Below the pieces are notes generated by a model that saw only the letters and a list, made by a program, of their open reading frames with translations, did no database searches and was not told the DNA's origin. From assembly GCA_934444645.1 (NCBI GenBank), contig CAKSCV010000002.1, forward strand, positions 124,001 to 188,000: a stretch of DNA of 64,000 nt. Reading direction: 5' to 3'. Positions 34,027-42,567 of the stretch are shown piece after piece. The translations under genes and the position numbers were made by a program. How positions within the stretch are numbered: the first letter of the stretch is position 1; every line of letters begins with the position of its first letter. The stretch comes from an uncultured Eubacteriales bacterium (lineage in GTDB: Bacteria > Bacillota > Clostridia > Oscillospirales > CAG-382).

Positions 34027-34264
34027 GATAGTGCTACCTCTTTATCCGTTAAAAAAACGGTGTATTGTATACCGGTTAAAAATTATAAACTGCCATATTA
34101 CAAATCCGGTGAATCGGTTGTAAAAATACCGTAAAATAGTCAGTTAAAAACGTTTTTGTGGTGCTATTTAAATAAAAATTGTGATTTTCAAAAAAAATTA
34201 ACAAAATAAACCGCTGATTTTGAGTAATAATTGTAAAAAAGCGTAAAAATAGCAAAAATGGTAC
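34027..34264. other. A/T-rich gene-free spacer
   Basis: Spacer between the MATE gene (-) and hup (+). It is strongly A/T-rich with poly-A/T runs. I see no ORF with a ribosome binding site and no RNA fold. A promoter for the MATE gene probably lies at the left end, but no box pair is convincing. Confidence 0.5.
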
Positions 34265-34293
34265 TTGATTTTTGTAAGAACCCATGTTATAAT
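34265..34293 (+). promoter_or_regulatory. Promoter of hup
   Basis: TTGATT (34265-34270), 17 bases, TATAAT (34288-34293). The leader of about 64 bases contains the self-complementary AAGCATATGCTT (34310-34321). Confidence 0.8.
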
Positions 34294-34363
34294 AAAGTCA
34301 ATCAAGGACAAGCATATGCTTGAGTTACTTGCACCAATATTTTTTTATGGAGGAAGTATAGAA

Positions 34364-34636
34364 ATGAACAAGACAGAACTCATCGCAGCAATTGCCGAAA
34401 AGGCAGGCGTATCCAAAAAAGATGCTGAAAAGGTTGTTAACGCAACGTTTGATGTAATCACGGCCGCTATGGCAGATGGCGATAAAGTTTCTCTGGTCGG
34501 CTTCGGCAATTTTGAAGTCAGAGAAAGAGCTGCCAGAGAAGGCAAGAACCCGCAGACCGGTGAAAAAATTAAGATCGCTGCATCCAAGGTTCCGGCATTC
34601 AAGGCCGGCAAGGCACTCAAAGACGCTGTTAAGTAA
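34364..34636 (+). CDS. hup: HU-family DNA-binding protein
   Basis: 90 residues, exact HU length. MNKTELIAAIAEKAGVSKKDAEK begins the helical dimer body, and VGFGNFEVRERAAREGKNPQTGEKI is the beta-arm with the intercalating NP. HU coats and bends DNA as a homodimer. The start is ATG 34364, placed by GGAGGAAG; the frame is open further upstream inside the leader. It is a single-gene unit; in Bacillus a hup-like gene lies in the mazG-yabO region, but not here. Confidence 0.96.
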   Translation: MNKTELIAAIAEKAGVSKKDAEKVVNATFDVITAAMADGDKVSLVGFGNFEVRERAAREGKNPQTGEKIKIAASKVPAFKAGKALKDAVK

Positions 34637-34665
34637 GTCTTTTTCAACAACCGAATATTGTATGT

Positions 34666-34695
34666 TAAACGCCGTGATTCTCATCACGGCGTTTA
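34666..34695 (+). terminator. Hairpin after hup
   Basis: TAAACGCCGTGA (34666-34677) pairs with TCACGGCGTTTA (34684-34695). The stem is strong but the following T-tract is poor. Confidence 0.7.
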
Positions 34696-34865
34696 CGCGT
34701 TATTGAATGAGTGAGCCGGATGCGATACAGGACTTTGACCGGACATGCTGCAACAGGAAAATTGCCAAGGCTTACGGCCGTAGAGCAAAACGGGAACAAC
34801 ACAAAAGACCACACGGAACTTCTGTTAAGATAAGATCAATTATGAAATTTAAGGGTGAAAATGAG

Positions 34866-34891
34866 AAAAACCTTGATTTCTCAAGGTTTTT
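34866..34891 (-). terminator. Terminator of the tRNA unit
   Basis: AAAAACCTTGA (34866-34876) and TCAAGGTTTTT (34881-34891) form a perfect hairpin with T-tract, 30 bases past the tRNA-Tyr 3' end on the minus strand. Confidence 0.88.
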
Positions 34892-34920
34892 CGATACGGT
34901 ACTATTTATACCGCAAAACT

Positions 34921-35005
34921 TGGTGGGGGAAGGTGGATTCGGACCACCGAAGTCACTGACAACAGATTTACAGTCTGCCCCCTTTGGCCACTCGGGAATT
35001 CCCCC
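34921..35005 (-). tRNA. tRNA-Tyr (anticodon GTA)
   Basis: 85 bases. The acceptor stem GGGGGAA (35005-34999) pairs with TTCCCCC (34931-34925), the discriminator is A, and CCA is encoded at 34923-34921. The anticodon loop CTGTAAA reads GTA. The long variable arm (CAGTGACTTCGG region) makes it a class II tRNA, as bacterial tRNA-Tyr should be. It is transcribed after tRNA-Thr. Confidence 0.96.
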
Positions 35006-35030
35006 ATATATAAAATTATGATACACAAGT

Positions 35031-35105
35031 TGGAGCTGGTGAAGGGAGTCGAACCCCCAACCTGCTGATTACAAATCAGCTGCTCTGCCATTGAGCCACA
35101 CCAGC
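35031..35105 (-). tRNA. tRNA-Thr (anticodon TGT)
   Basis: 75 bases. The acceptor GCTGGTG (35105-35099) pairs with CACCAGC (35041-35035), the discriminator is T, and CCA is encoded at 35033-35031. The anticodon stem GCTGA/TCAGC encloses TTTGTAA, anticodon TGT. The T arm GGGGGTTCGACTCCC is normal. A 25-base spacer precedes tRNA-Tyr. Confidence 0.96.
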
Positions 35106-35194
35106 GAATGGGTCGCTTTGAACGGAGTCGTTCAAGTGCCTGACGCGCTGTGCGCTTTCTCTTCGGCGCTCGCTCTTTCCCTGCGACGTGCTTT

Positions 35195-35223
35195 ATTATA
35201 TCACCTTTCGGCGGCTTTGTCAA
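35195..35223 (-). promoter_or_regulatory. Exact-consensus promoter of the tRNA unit
   Basis: Minus-strand TTGACA (35223-35218), 17 bases, TATAAT (35200-35195), followed by a G/C-rich leader of about 80 bases before tRNA-Thr. Confidence 0.88.
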
Positions 35224-35296
35224 TAGATTTTTCAGAAAAAATCAAGATTATTTTTCGACAATGTTTTCGACAAAGCCGTTCATGTCAATATTGCTC

Positions 35297-36136
35297 TCAA
35301 AACAGCCGTTTTAACTCATTTAATGCGTCCTCAACGGTGTATATATCGTCGTTTATCGGCAGGCCCTCATTCTTTAATCGAACCAACACTTCGGTCACCT
35401 GCGGAATATCCAAGCCGGATTCCGTGAGCAAGGCATTTTGCGAGAAAACCTCCTTCGGCGTTCCGGAAACCAAGATCTTTCCGTGGTTCATGGCGATAAT
35501 CTCGTCCGAATAGACGGCGATATCCTCCATGCTGTGCGAAATAATCACCAGGCTGTTGCCGCGTTTTTTGCGGTATGCCACAAGTCCGGACAGAATTTCG
35601 TTTCTGCCGGAAGGGTCAAGCCCGGCGGCCGGTTCGTCAAGCACAAGAATTTCGGGATCCATGGCGACAACACCGGCAATGGCAACGCGCCGCTTTTGAC
35701 CGCCCGAAAGATCGAACGGGCTTTTTTCGAGCATATCCGGCGTAAGACCGGTAAAATGGGCGGCATCTTTAACGCGCACATCGATCTCCTCATCGGATAG
35801 TCCCATGTTGTGCGGGCCGAAGGCAATATCCTTATAAACGGTTTCTTCGAACAACTGATATTCCGGGTATTGGAACACAAGACCGACCTTAAAGCGAACC
35901 GAAGGGGTGTCATAGTCTTTGGCGTTGATGTCCTTGCCGTCCAAAAGCACTGTCCCGGAGGTCGGCTTCAGGAGAGCATTGGTCATCTGGGCAAGCGTGG
36001 ATTTTCCGGAACCGGTGTGACCGATAAGGCCTGTCACCGCATTGTCTTTGATCGTAAAGGAAACATGATCCACCGCTGTCATTTCAAACGGTGTGTTTTT
36101 GCCGTATACATAGCTTACATCCTTAAATTCCAACAT
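35297..36136 (-). CDS. ecfA2: Energy-coupling factor transporter ATPase EcfA2
   Basis: 279 residues. ABC ATPase with Walker A GHTGSGKST (about 38-46), Q-loop VFQYPEYQLF, signature LSGGQKRR, Walker B ILVLDEP and switch His in ISHSM. With EcfA1 it forms the motor of ECF vitamin and metal importers. It starts 6 bases after ecfA1. The membrane partner EcfT, usually the third gene, does not follow; tRNA genes do. Confidence 0.92.
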   Translation of the reverse strand: MLEFKDVSYVYGKNTPFEMTAVDHVSFTIKDNAVTGLIGHTGSGKSTLAQMTNALLKPTSGTVLLDGKDINAKDYDTPSVRFKVGLVFQYPEYQLFEETVYKDIAFGPHNMGLSDEEIDVRVKDAAHFTGLTPDMLEKSPFDLSGGQKRRVAIAGVVAMDPEILVLDEPAAGLDPSGRNEILSGLVAYRKKRGNSLVIISHSMEDIAVYSDEIIAMNHGKILVSGTPKEVFSQNALLTESGLDIPQVTEVLVRLKNEGLPINDDIYTVEDALNELKRLF

Positions 36137-36142
36137 GGTGCG

Positions 36143-37042
36143 TCACAGTTCCTTTTTGTTCTTTTTCTTCAGGGCTTCCAAAATGGCGTCTGCCGCATCG
36201 GCAGCTGTCAAAACGCCTTTGGTACGGATATCGATGCCGCTTTTTTTCAGCTGTTGAACGAGCAAAGCGGCCTGCGGCGGCTCTAAGCGGTGTGCGGCAA
36301 GAAAATCGCCTTTTTCGAATACCTCCTCCGGTGTGCCGGTGAGAACGACCTTGCCGTGGTCGACGACCATCACATTGTCTGCCAAGGCGGCTTCGTTCAT
36401 GTAGTGGGTGATTAATACAACAGTAATGCCTTTATCGCGCAATTTCAGGATGGTGTCCAGGATATCCTTGCGCCCTTTCGGGTCAAGCATGGCTGTGGAT
36501 TCGTCGAAGATGATGCATTCCGGCTCCATGGCAAGCATTCCGGCAATGGCAACCCGCTGCTTTTGACCGCCGGAAAGCTTGTGCGTGTCATGCGTGGCAT
36601 ACGCACTTAAACCGACAGTCGCGAGAGCGTTGTCCACACGGCGGCGAATCTCCTTTGGCTCCAACCCGAGATTTTCGGGTGCAAAGGCTACATCATCCTC
36701 CACAATGGTGGCTACAAGCTGGTTGTCGGGGTTTTGGAAGACCATGCCGATGGTTTTGCGGATTTCAAAATTTTGGGACTCTTCTTTGGTGTCCAGGCCT
36801 TGCGAAAAGGCGGCTTTGTATACGGTGACAGAGCCTTTGTCCGGTAAAAGCATAGCGGAAAGAAGCTTGGCAAGCGTTGATTTTCCGGAACCGTTGTGGC
36901 CGATGATGGCGGTAAAACGGCCGCGGAAGACGTCTGCGGAAAGTCCGTTCAAGGCGGCATGCGCTTCGTCTGCCGCACCGTCCTCTTCGGGATAAGCATA
37001 GGTTACGTCAAGTGCCTTTAAGATGATGTCGTTGTTTTTCAA
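36143..37042 (-). CDS. ecfA1: Energy-coupling factor transporter ATPase EcfA1
   Basis: 299 residues. Walker A GHNGSGKST, Q-loop VFQNPDNQLV with the EcfA1-type NPDNQ, signature LSGGQKQR, Walker B CIIFDES, and a C-terminal extension of about 60 residues with a Lys-rich end. The start overlaps the mtaB stop as ATGA, indicating coupled translation. Walker B ends DES rather than DEA; the catalytic Glu is intact. Confidence 0.92.
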   Translation of the reverse strand: MKNNDIILKALDVTYAYPEEDGAADEAHAALNGLSADVFRGRFTAIIGHNGSGKSTLAKLLSAMLLPDKGSVTVYKAAFSQGLDTKEESQNFEIRKTIGMVFQNPDNQLVATIVEDDVAFAPENLGLEPKEIRRRVDNALATVGLSAYATHDTHKLSGGQKQRVAIAGMLAMEPECIIFDESTAMLDPKGRKDILDTILKLRDKGITVVLITHYMNEAALADNVMVVDHGKVVLTGTPEEVFEKGDFLAAHRLEPPQAALLVQQLKKSGIDIRTKGVLTAADAADAILEALKKKNKKEL

Positions 37043-38397
37043 GAAAAAGAATCCTCCCTGACGAGTGAAGCAAAGGCTGCATCCATATACGATAAGTCGT
37101 CGGAAATTCCGGTAAGTGTTACCGGAACAAGACTGTTTTCGGCAATACCCGGAACGGCGTCTGCCGCAATGTGTGTTTCAATATAATTTTTCGTATGCCC
37201 GACAGCCGTTCCGTTTTCGATTTTCTCGACAAGAACTGTATGAACGCAGCCAAGCATGGCTGTAAGAACGTCCTTTCGAACGTCAAGCATGACGGCCTTT
37301 AAGCGTGCGGCACGGTCTTTCTTGACAGTTTCGCCGATTTTGTCTGAGCGTTTTGAGGCTTCGGTTCCGGCACGGTCGGAGTAGGGGAAGATATGCACAT
37401 ATAAAAAGCGGCTTTTGCGGACAAATTCTTCGGTTTGGCGGAACATTTCCTCGGTTTCACCCGGAAAACCGACAATGATATCTGTTGTAAAGGTGACATC
37501 GGGAATAGCGGCGCGAAGCGTGTCCAAAACAGCGGTAAACATACGCGTGTTGTATTTGCGGCGCATGGTGGCAAGCACGGCGTCACAGCCGCTTTGAAGC
37601 GACAGATGAAAGTGCGGACAAACGTGCTTGCAGGCGGCGAGCCGTGCGGCACTGTCTTTTTTGATGACGGTCGGCTCGAGAGATCCCATGCGGATGCGTT
37701 CCGGCGCCGGCTCCGTTTTGTCTACCTTCTCGACAAGCGAAATAAGGTCGCTGTCCGGCAAATCCTTTCCATAAGCAGCCGTTTCGATGCCGGTCAAGAC
37801 AATTTCTTTATAGCCGTGCTTTACCAGGACGGCAATTTCCGCACAAACTTCGTTTTCCGGCTTGGAACGCACTTTGCCGCGCGCTTTTGGAATGATACAG
37901 TACGAGCAATGGTTTTCGCAGCCGTCTGCAATTTTGACATACGCGCGAACCTTATCCGAGCCGGTCACGTGCATATAGCCCGGTGTGCAGGCGGAAGCAG
38001 GCGAATCGGCAACAACTTTCGGTGCAAGACCGCGGCGTTCGGCAAGCAGCTTTACGGCGGCATCGGCAAGAGCGGTTTTGTCGCGGTTGCCGATGGCAAG
38101 ATCCAGACCGTGAACGGCTGCTGCCTGTTCGGGGTCGACTTCGATCATGCAGCCCATGGCAAGCACCAGTGCCTTTTCGCCGCCGATCTTGCGGGCGCGG
38201 CGGATGATCTGGCGGCTTTTGCGGTCACTTTCCGCCGTCACGGTACAGGTGTTGATAACGTAAACATCGCACGGCTCATCGAAAGAACCGATCGTAAAGC
38301 CTTTGGCGATAAATGCCTCTTCAACGGCGCGTGTTTCATATTGATTGACCCGACAGCCGAGCGTATAGAACGCAACGGAATAGGTATTGTGCTGCAT
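37039..38397 (-). CDS. mtaB: tRNA t6A37 methylthiotransferase MtaB
   Basis: 452 residues. The N-terminal UPF0004 domain has YTLGCRVNQYE and two further Cys for the auxiliary cluster. The radical SAM motif is CENHCSYC, and a C-terminal TRAM domain ends the protein. The NQYE form after the first Cys is typical of MtaB, which converts t6A37 to ms2t6A in tRNAs reading ANN codons. The start is ATG 38397, 8 bases after the upstream stop, with a poor ribosome binding site, so coupling is likely. Confidence 0.9.
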   Translation of the reverse strand: MQHNTYSVAFYTLGCRVNQYETRAVEEAFIAKGFTIGSFDEPCDVYVINTCTVTAESDRKSRQIIRRARKIGGEKALVLAMGCMIEVDPEQAAAVHGLDLAIGNRDKTALADAAVKLLAERRGLAPKVVADSPASACTPGYMHVTGSDKVRAYVKIADGCENHCSYCIIPKARGKVRSKPENEVCAEIAVLVKHGYKEIVLTGIETAAYGKDLPDSDLISLVEKVDKTEPAPERIRMGSLEPTVIKKDSAARLAACKHVCPHFHLSLQSGCDAVLATMRRKYNTRMFTAVLDTLRAAIPDVTFTTDIIVGFPGETEEMFRQTEEFVRKSRFLYVHIFPYSDRAGTEASKRSDKIGETVKKDRAARLKAVMLDVRKDVLTAMLGCVHTVLVEKIENGTAVGHTKNYIETHIAADAVPGIAENSLVPVTLTGISDDLSYMDAAFASLVREDSFS

Positions 38398-38404
38398 CGG
38401 CGGC

Positions 38405-38959
38405 TTAATGAAAGAACAGCGGCAGCTTTTCAAGGTAGAGGATATCCTTGCGGTCGGCTGCTTCGCCTTCGGCAAGAACGGCTGCGCGGCCGACAACAAC
38501 ACCGCCGGCCTTATGAATCAGCTCTTCAACAGCCGTCAGCGATTCGCCTGTGCTGATAACGTCGTCCACGATGACAATGCGCTTGCCCTTGATGAGCGCA
38601 GCATCTTTGCTGTCGAGATACAGTGTCTGCACCTTGGCGGTGGTGATGGAATGCACCTCTACGCTGATCGGATCGGTCATGTAAGCCTTAATGCCCTTGC
38701 GTGCGACGAAATGCTTCTTTTCACCGGCCTGACGTGCCATTTCATTGACAAGACCGATGGCCTTGGCTTCGGGTGCGATCAAATAATCGTGCGGCGGAAG
38801 AATTTTGTTTAATTCTCTTGCACAGGCTTCTGTCAGTTCATAGTCTCCGAGCATGACAAAGCCGGCAATCGAAAGCTTGTCGTTGAGTGCGCAGATCGGC
38901 AGGTCGCGTTCAAGGCCGGCTACCTTGATTCTGTAATATTCTTGTTTTTCGTTGCTCAT
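38405..38959 (-). CDS. Purine-type phosphoribosyltransferase family protein
   Basis: 184 residues from ATG 38959 (AAAGAG upstream). The PRPP-binding motif is IVIVDDVISTGES near residues 130-142, and the EAKAIGLVNEMARQAG segment resembles adenine or xanthine phosphoribosyltransferases. The N-terminal 40 residues do not match classic Apt, so the base is uncertain. It lies between a HIT protein and mtaB in one minus-strand run. Confidence 0.8.
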   Translation of the reverse strand: MSNEKQEYYRIKVAGLERDLPICALNDKLSIAGFVMLGDYELTEACARELNKILPPHDYLIAPEAKAIGLVNEMARQAGEKKHFVARKGIKAYMTDPISVEVHSITTAKVQTLYLDSKDAALIKGKRIVIVDDVISTGESLTAVEELIHKAGGVVVGRAAVLAEGEAADRKDILYLEKLPLFFH

Positions 38960-38988
38960 TGTATTCACTCTTTCTGTTTGTATTCGGT

Positions 38989-39327
38989 TTATGCCATTTT
39001 TTCGGGCAATTCTTGACCGCCCAAAATGTGAAAATGCAAGTGCATGACCGACTGCTTGGCGTCTGCGCCGCAGTTGGAAATCACGCGATAGCCGTTTGTA
39101 ATGCCGGCTGCTTTTGCAATGTCGCCGATTTTTGCAAAAATTTTGGCAACGACTGCGGCATTATCCTCGTTGACGGCATCCACATTTTGGATGTGTGCTT
39201 TCGGAATGACCAGTACATGCACCTTTGCCATGGGATTGATATCATAAAAGGCGAGCATATCGTCGTCTTCATAAACCTTGTTCGACGGAATTTCACCGTT
39301 TGCGATTTTGCAGAAAATGCAATCCAT
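38989..39327 (-). CDS. HIT-family (Hint-type) nucleotide hydrolase
   Basis: 112 residues. It starts CIFCKIANGEIPS, with a zinc-type CxxC, and ends with the histidine triad HLHFHILGG. Hint proteins hydrolyse adenosine phosphoramidates and acyl-AMP. The ribosome binding site is AAAGGAG. It is followed by the phosphoribosyltransferase after 29 bases. Confidence 0.93.
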   Translation of the reverse strand: MDCIFCKIANGEIPSNKVYEDDDMLAFYDINPMAKVHVLVIPKAHIQNVDAVNEDNAAVVAKIFAKIGDIAKAAGITNGYRVISNCGADAKQSVMHLHFHILGGQELPEKMA

Positions 39328-39421
39328 TGCTTTCGCTCCTTTTCAAAATATTATGTCCGTAAAAACACCTTAACGGTCTGACGCAGAGCGCGTCAGACCG
39401 AGAGAATCAATTCTGAATGGG

Positions 39422-41329
39422 TTATCTTGCAAGCTCGTCGATTTCCTTACGGACATCGGCAATGAATGTGTCAAGTGATTCGGTGCCCATATCGCCGTTC
39501 TTTCTCGAACGAACAGCAACCGTTCCGCTTTCGCATTCCTTGTCGCCGATAACGAGCATATACGGAACTTTTTCAAGCTGCGCTTCGCGGATCTTGTAGC
39601 CGATCTTTTCGTTTCTCGTGTCGGTCTCAACGCGGATTCCGGCAGACGTTAACTTCTTTGCCACCTCGGCGGCATAGTTGTGCTGACGGTCGCTGATGGG
39701 AAGAAGCTTTACCTGAACCGGCGCAAGCCACGTCGGAAACGCACCGGCAAAGTGTTCGATTAAAATGCCGATGAAGCGTTCAATCGAACCGAAGCATACG
39801 CGGTGGATCATGATCGGACGATGCTTTTCACCGTCCGAGCCGGTGTATTCCGCTTCAAAGCGCATCGGAAGCTGGAAGTCGAGCTGAATGGTGCCGCACT
39901 GCCAGGTTCTGCCGAGTGAGTCCTCTAAGTGGAAATCGATCTTCGGACCGTAGAACGCGCCGTCGCCTTCGTTGACAACATACGGCATATGCATTTCGTC
40001 CAGAGCTGCACGAAGGCCATTGGTAGCTGCCTCCCAATCCTCCAAAGAACCGAGATGATCCTCCGGCATGGTGGAAAGCTCCACATGATATTTGAAGCCG
40101 AAAACGTTGTAAACTTCATTGATCAGACGGACAACGCCCTTGATTTCACCGGTAATCTGTTCCGGCGTCATAAAGATGTGTGCATCGTCCTGCGTAAAGC
40201 AGCGCACACGCATAAGGCCGTGCATTTCGCCGCTCTTTTCATGACGGTGAACAATGCCGAGTTCGCCGAGACGCATCGGCAGATCCTTGTAGGAGCGCGG
40301 CTCAAGCTTGTACACAAGCATACCGCCCGGACAGTTCATCGGCTTGACGGCAAATTCGTTGTCGTCAATGGTGGTGGTGTACATATTATTTTTGTAGTGA
40401 TCCCAGTGGCCGGAGGTTTCCCACAGTTCACGGCGAAGCATGATCGGCGTGCTGATTTCCTGGTAGCCCTCACGTGTGTGAATTCTGCGCCAGTAATCGA
40501 TAAGCGTGTTTTTGACAATCATGCCTTTCGGAAGGAAGAACGGAAAGCCCGGACCTTCTTCGAGAAGCGCAAAAATTCCGAGTTCCTTGCCGAGGCGGCG
40601 ATGATCGCGCTTTTTGGCTTCTTCAATGCGTGCCAAATGCTCGTCAAGCTCGCTCTGCTTTGGGAACGCCGTGCCGTAAACACGGGACAGCATTTTGTTC
40701 TTTTCGTTGCCGCGCCAGTATGCACCGGTGCAGGAGGTGAGCTTGATGGCCTTCAATTTGCCGGTGGAGGCAAGGTGCGGACCGGCGCATAAATCGGTAA
40801 AGTCTCCTTGCGTGTAGAACGAGACAATGCTGCCTTCGGGCAGGTCGTTGATAAGCTCAACCTTGTAAGGCTCATCTTTTCCTTCCATGTACTTGACCGC
40901 TTCTTCACGCGGTTTTACCGAGCGGACAAGCGGCAAATCTTCCTTGATGATCTTCTTCATCTCGGCTTCCAATTTTTCGAGTACATCTGTCGTAAAGGGA
41001 ATTTCCGTATCAAAATCGTAGTAAAAACCGTTGTCAATGGCAGGGCCGATGGCAAGCTTTGTGTTCGGATACAGACGCTTGACGGCTTGTGCCAGCACGT
41101 GGGATGCCGTGTGGCGGTAAACCTTGCGGCCGTCCTCATCCTCAAACGTTAAAAATTCGATTTTGCCGCCCTTGTCGGCCACATGGTTCATTTCGACAAT
41201 TTCGCCGTCAAGACGAGCAGCAAGAGATGCGCGTGCAAGGCCGGCGCTGATTTTTTGTGCAACCTCTTCAATTTTGCAGCCTTCGGGCATTTCGAGCTTG
41301 CTGCCGTCCTTTAAGATAAATTCCAGCAT
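39422..41329 (-). CDS. thrS: Threonyl-tRNA synthetase
   Basis: 635 residues. An N-terminal TGS domain (DGSKLEMPEGCKIEEVA) is followed by the editing domain with HTASHVLAQAVK and the zinc-type catalytic core: motif 2 VHRHEKSGEMHGLMRVR and motif 3 GSIERFIGILIEH. The anticodon-binding domain covers about the last 110 residues. It charges tRNA-Thr. The start is ATG 41329 with GGAGGT upstream; the frame runs on into the leader but is not the gene. Expression is set by the T-box in front. Confidence 0.96.
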   Translation of the reverse strand: MLEFILKDGSKLEMPEGCKIEEVAQKISAGLARASLAARLDGEIVEMNHVADKGGKIEFLTFEDEDGRKVYRHTASHVLAQAVKRLYPNTKLAIGPAIDNGFYYDFDTEIPFTTDVLEKLEAEMKKIIKEDLPLVRSVKPREEAVKYMEGKDEPYKVELINDLPEGSIVSFYTQGDFTDLCAGPHLASTGKLKAIKLTSCTGAYWRGNEKNKMLSRVYGTAFPKQSELDEHLARIEEAKKRDHRRLGKELGIFALLEEGPGFPFFLPKGMIVKNTLIDYWRRIHTREGYQEISTPIMLRRELWETSGHWDHYKNNMYTTTIDDNEFAVKPMNCPGGMLVYKLEPRSYKDLPMRLGELGIVHRHEKSGEMHGLMRVRCFTQDDAHIFMTPEQITGEIKGVVRLINEVYNVFGFKYHVELSTMPEDHLGSLEDWEAATNGLRAALDEMHMPYVVNEGDGAFYGPKIDFHLEDSLGRTWQCGTIQLDFQLPMRFEAEYTGSDGEKHRPIMIHRVCFGSIERFIGILIEHFAGAFPTWLAPVQVKLLPISDRQHNYAAEVAKKLTSAGIRVETDTRNEKIGYKIREAQLEKVPYMLVIGDKECESGTVAVRSRKNGDMGTESLDTFIADVRKEIDELAR

Positions 41330-41398
41330 GATGTAGCATACCTCCGGTATTTTAATATAAGTTATTTTTTGATAGGGGATATAGGTTTTCCGGAAAAC

Positions 41399-41631
41399 AA
41401 CAAAACGCCCCGTACACGATTTCTCCTGTACGGGGCGACAGATAGCCGCGGTTCCACCCGTTTTAACGCCCGGAAAATTAACCGAACGTCCTTCATTTGT
41501 CATAACGCCGACACGCGCCGCAAATTGGATTCTGCGGAACTCACGGGTGGTAACAAAGCGTCTTTGTGCGCTTTCAGCCGCTGACGCACTCTCTGCTAAA
41601 TGAGCTTTGCCGTGTCCCGATCACAGTTGAT
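41399..41631 (-). promoter_or_regulatory. T-box riboswitch controlling thrS
   Basis: The leader RNA runs from about 41631 to 41399. It has the stem I apical elements AGAGAG and GGCTGAAAG, a probable specifier ACC (Thr) at 41551-41549 followed by A, and the T-box proper GGGTGGAACCGCGG (41459-41446). The terminator is CGCCCCGTACA paired with TGTACGGGGCG (41437-41406) and a U-tract. Uncharged tRNA-Thr pairing with specifier and T-box would favour antitermination and thrS expression. Confidence 0.93.
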
Positions 41632-41637
41632 ACGTGC

Positions 41638-41666
41638 ATTATACTACGTTTTTTGCGGTTTGTCAA
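41638..41666 (-). promoter_or_regulatory. Exact-consensus promoter of the T-box/thrS unit
   Basis: Minus-strand TTGACA (41666-41661), 17 bases, TATAAT (41643-41638). Confidence 0.9.
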
Positions 41667-41720
41667 GTCTGCACGGAACAAGTTTACGATTTTTTCGATA
41701 TTTTAACGCCGGAATCCGCA

Positions 41721-42386
41721 TTAACGGCCGAACTCGGTAAGCCCTTTGACAATGCGGTAGGCAATGGCGGCGGCTTCTTCGCGCGTGACATAGCTCCGAT
41801 AGCGCATTTGTCCGTCGTTGTCACCGCGCAGTATCCCGCGCTTTTCACAAAAATCGCGTTCCTCCTTCGACCATTCCTCGGGCGGCTTTTCAGCCAAGCG
41901 GCGCAGATAATCCTCCATCATTTCGTCGAATTTTTCTTGGGTCACAGCAGACTCCTCCTGTTCGTTCGGATTGTAATAATAAACACCAAGCTTGTTTGGA
42001 ATGCCGGTAAACGCGGCAATGTCAAGACTTTCGTATGACGTGCCTTTCGGGCGAAGCTCGAGATGGGTGTGTGCCCCGTAGCTGTGACCGGTGTTGCCCA
42101 TAATGCCGATTGCCTGTCCTTTTGCGACAAACGCACCGTTCGGAACAAGAAAGCTCTTTAAGTGCATATAATAGACGCGTCTGCCGTCTTTCATGGTGAC
42201 AACGACGAAATTTCCGGCTTCGTTGGCCTGAAATCCCGTGCGCACCGTGCCGGCACTTATGGCATAAACGATGATATCATCTAACCCCACAAGGTCAAGT
42301 CCGTGGTGAAAGCGCGTTACGCCGTTCAGTGTCCGCATTCCGTAAACGCTGGTTACGCGAAAAGTTCCTTTGAAACAGGAAACCAT
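41721..42386 (-). CDS. M23-family peptidase with a C-terminal SLH-like tail
   Basis: 221 residues from ATG 42386 (GGGAGGAG upstream). The LytM/M23 zinc sites are H27-x-x-x-D31 in FHHGLD and H106-T-H108 in YGAHTHLE, with MHLKSF between. The fold cleaves peptidoglycan cross-bridges. The last 55 residues (EEWSKEERDFCEKRGILRG, then YVTREEAAAIAYRIVKGL) resemble the S-layer-homology-like tail seen on clostridial phage endolysins. There is no signal peptide or membrane helix. No holin or phage gene adjoins. It may be a domesticated lysin or act during mother-cell lysis. Confidence 0.85.
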   Translation of the reverse strand: MVSCFKGTFRVTSVYGMRTLNGVTRFHHGLDLVGLDDIIVYAISAGTVRTGFQANEAGNFVVVTMKDGRRVYYMHLKSFLVPNGAFVAKGQAIGIMGNTGHSYGAHTHLELRPKGTSYESLDIAAFTGIPNKLGVYYYNPNEQEESAVTQEKFDEMMEDYLRRLAEKPPEEWSKEERDFCEKRGILRGDNDGQMRYRSYVTREEAAAIAYRIVKGLTEFGR

Positions 42387-42526
42387 ATCGCACACTCCTC
42401 CCCGGATGTTTGTTGACAGAAAGCTCTGTCCTTGCAAGTATATGCCGCGTATGGCAGAAACGTTCTGCCGAAAGCTTAAAATTCACATATGTTTCGCACT
42501 TTTAAGCATATATTTTCAAAAATGCA

Positions 42527-42535
42527 TGGTATACT
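42527..42535 (+). promoter_or_regulatory. Extended -10 promoter of the pyr operon
   Basis: TGG-TATACT at 42527-42535 fits an extended -10 box. No good -35 box lies 17 bases upstream. The rest of the 42387-42526 spacer shows nothing I can name. Confidence 0.5.
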
Positions 42536-42567
42536 GTAAAAAATCTTTAAGAGCGATACCGTGATAT

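Noticed and set aside
34707..35021. Open frame of 104 codons on +
   Set aside because: Its second half is the antisense of tRNA-Tyr and its first half spans the tRNA terminator; it lacks a ribosome binding site.
37435..38556. Long open frame of 373 codons on +
   Set aside because: It lies opposite mtaB and the phosphoribosyltransferase, both with clear motifs; the translation shows no family features.
39929..40792. Open frame of 287 codons on +
   Set aside because: Antisense to the catalytic core of thrS, a typical shadow frame of a codon-biased gene.
41721..42386. Prophage remnant
   Set aside because: Only the lysin-like peptidase suggests phage; no capsid, holin, integrase or attachment repeats are nearby.
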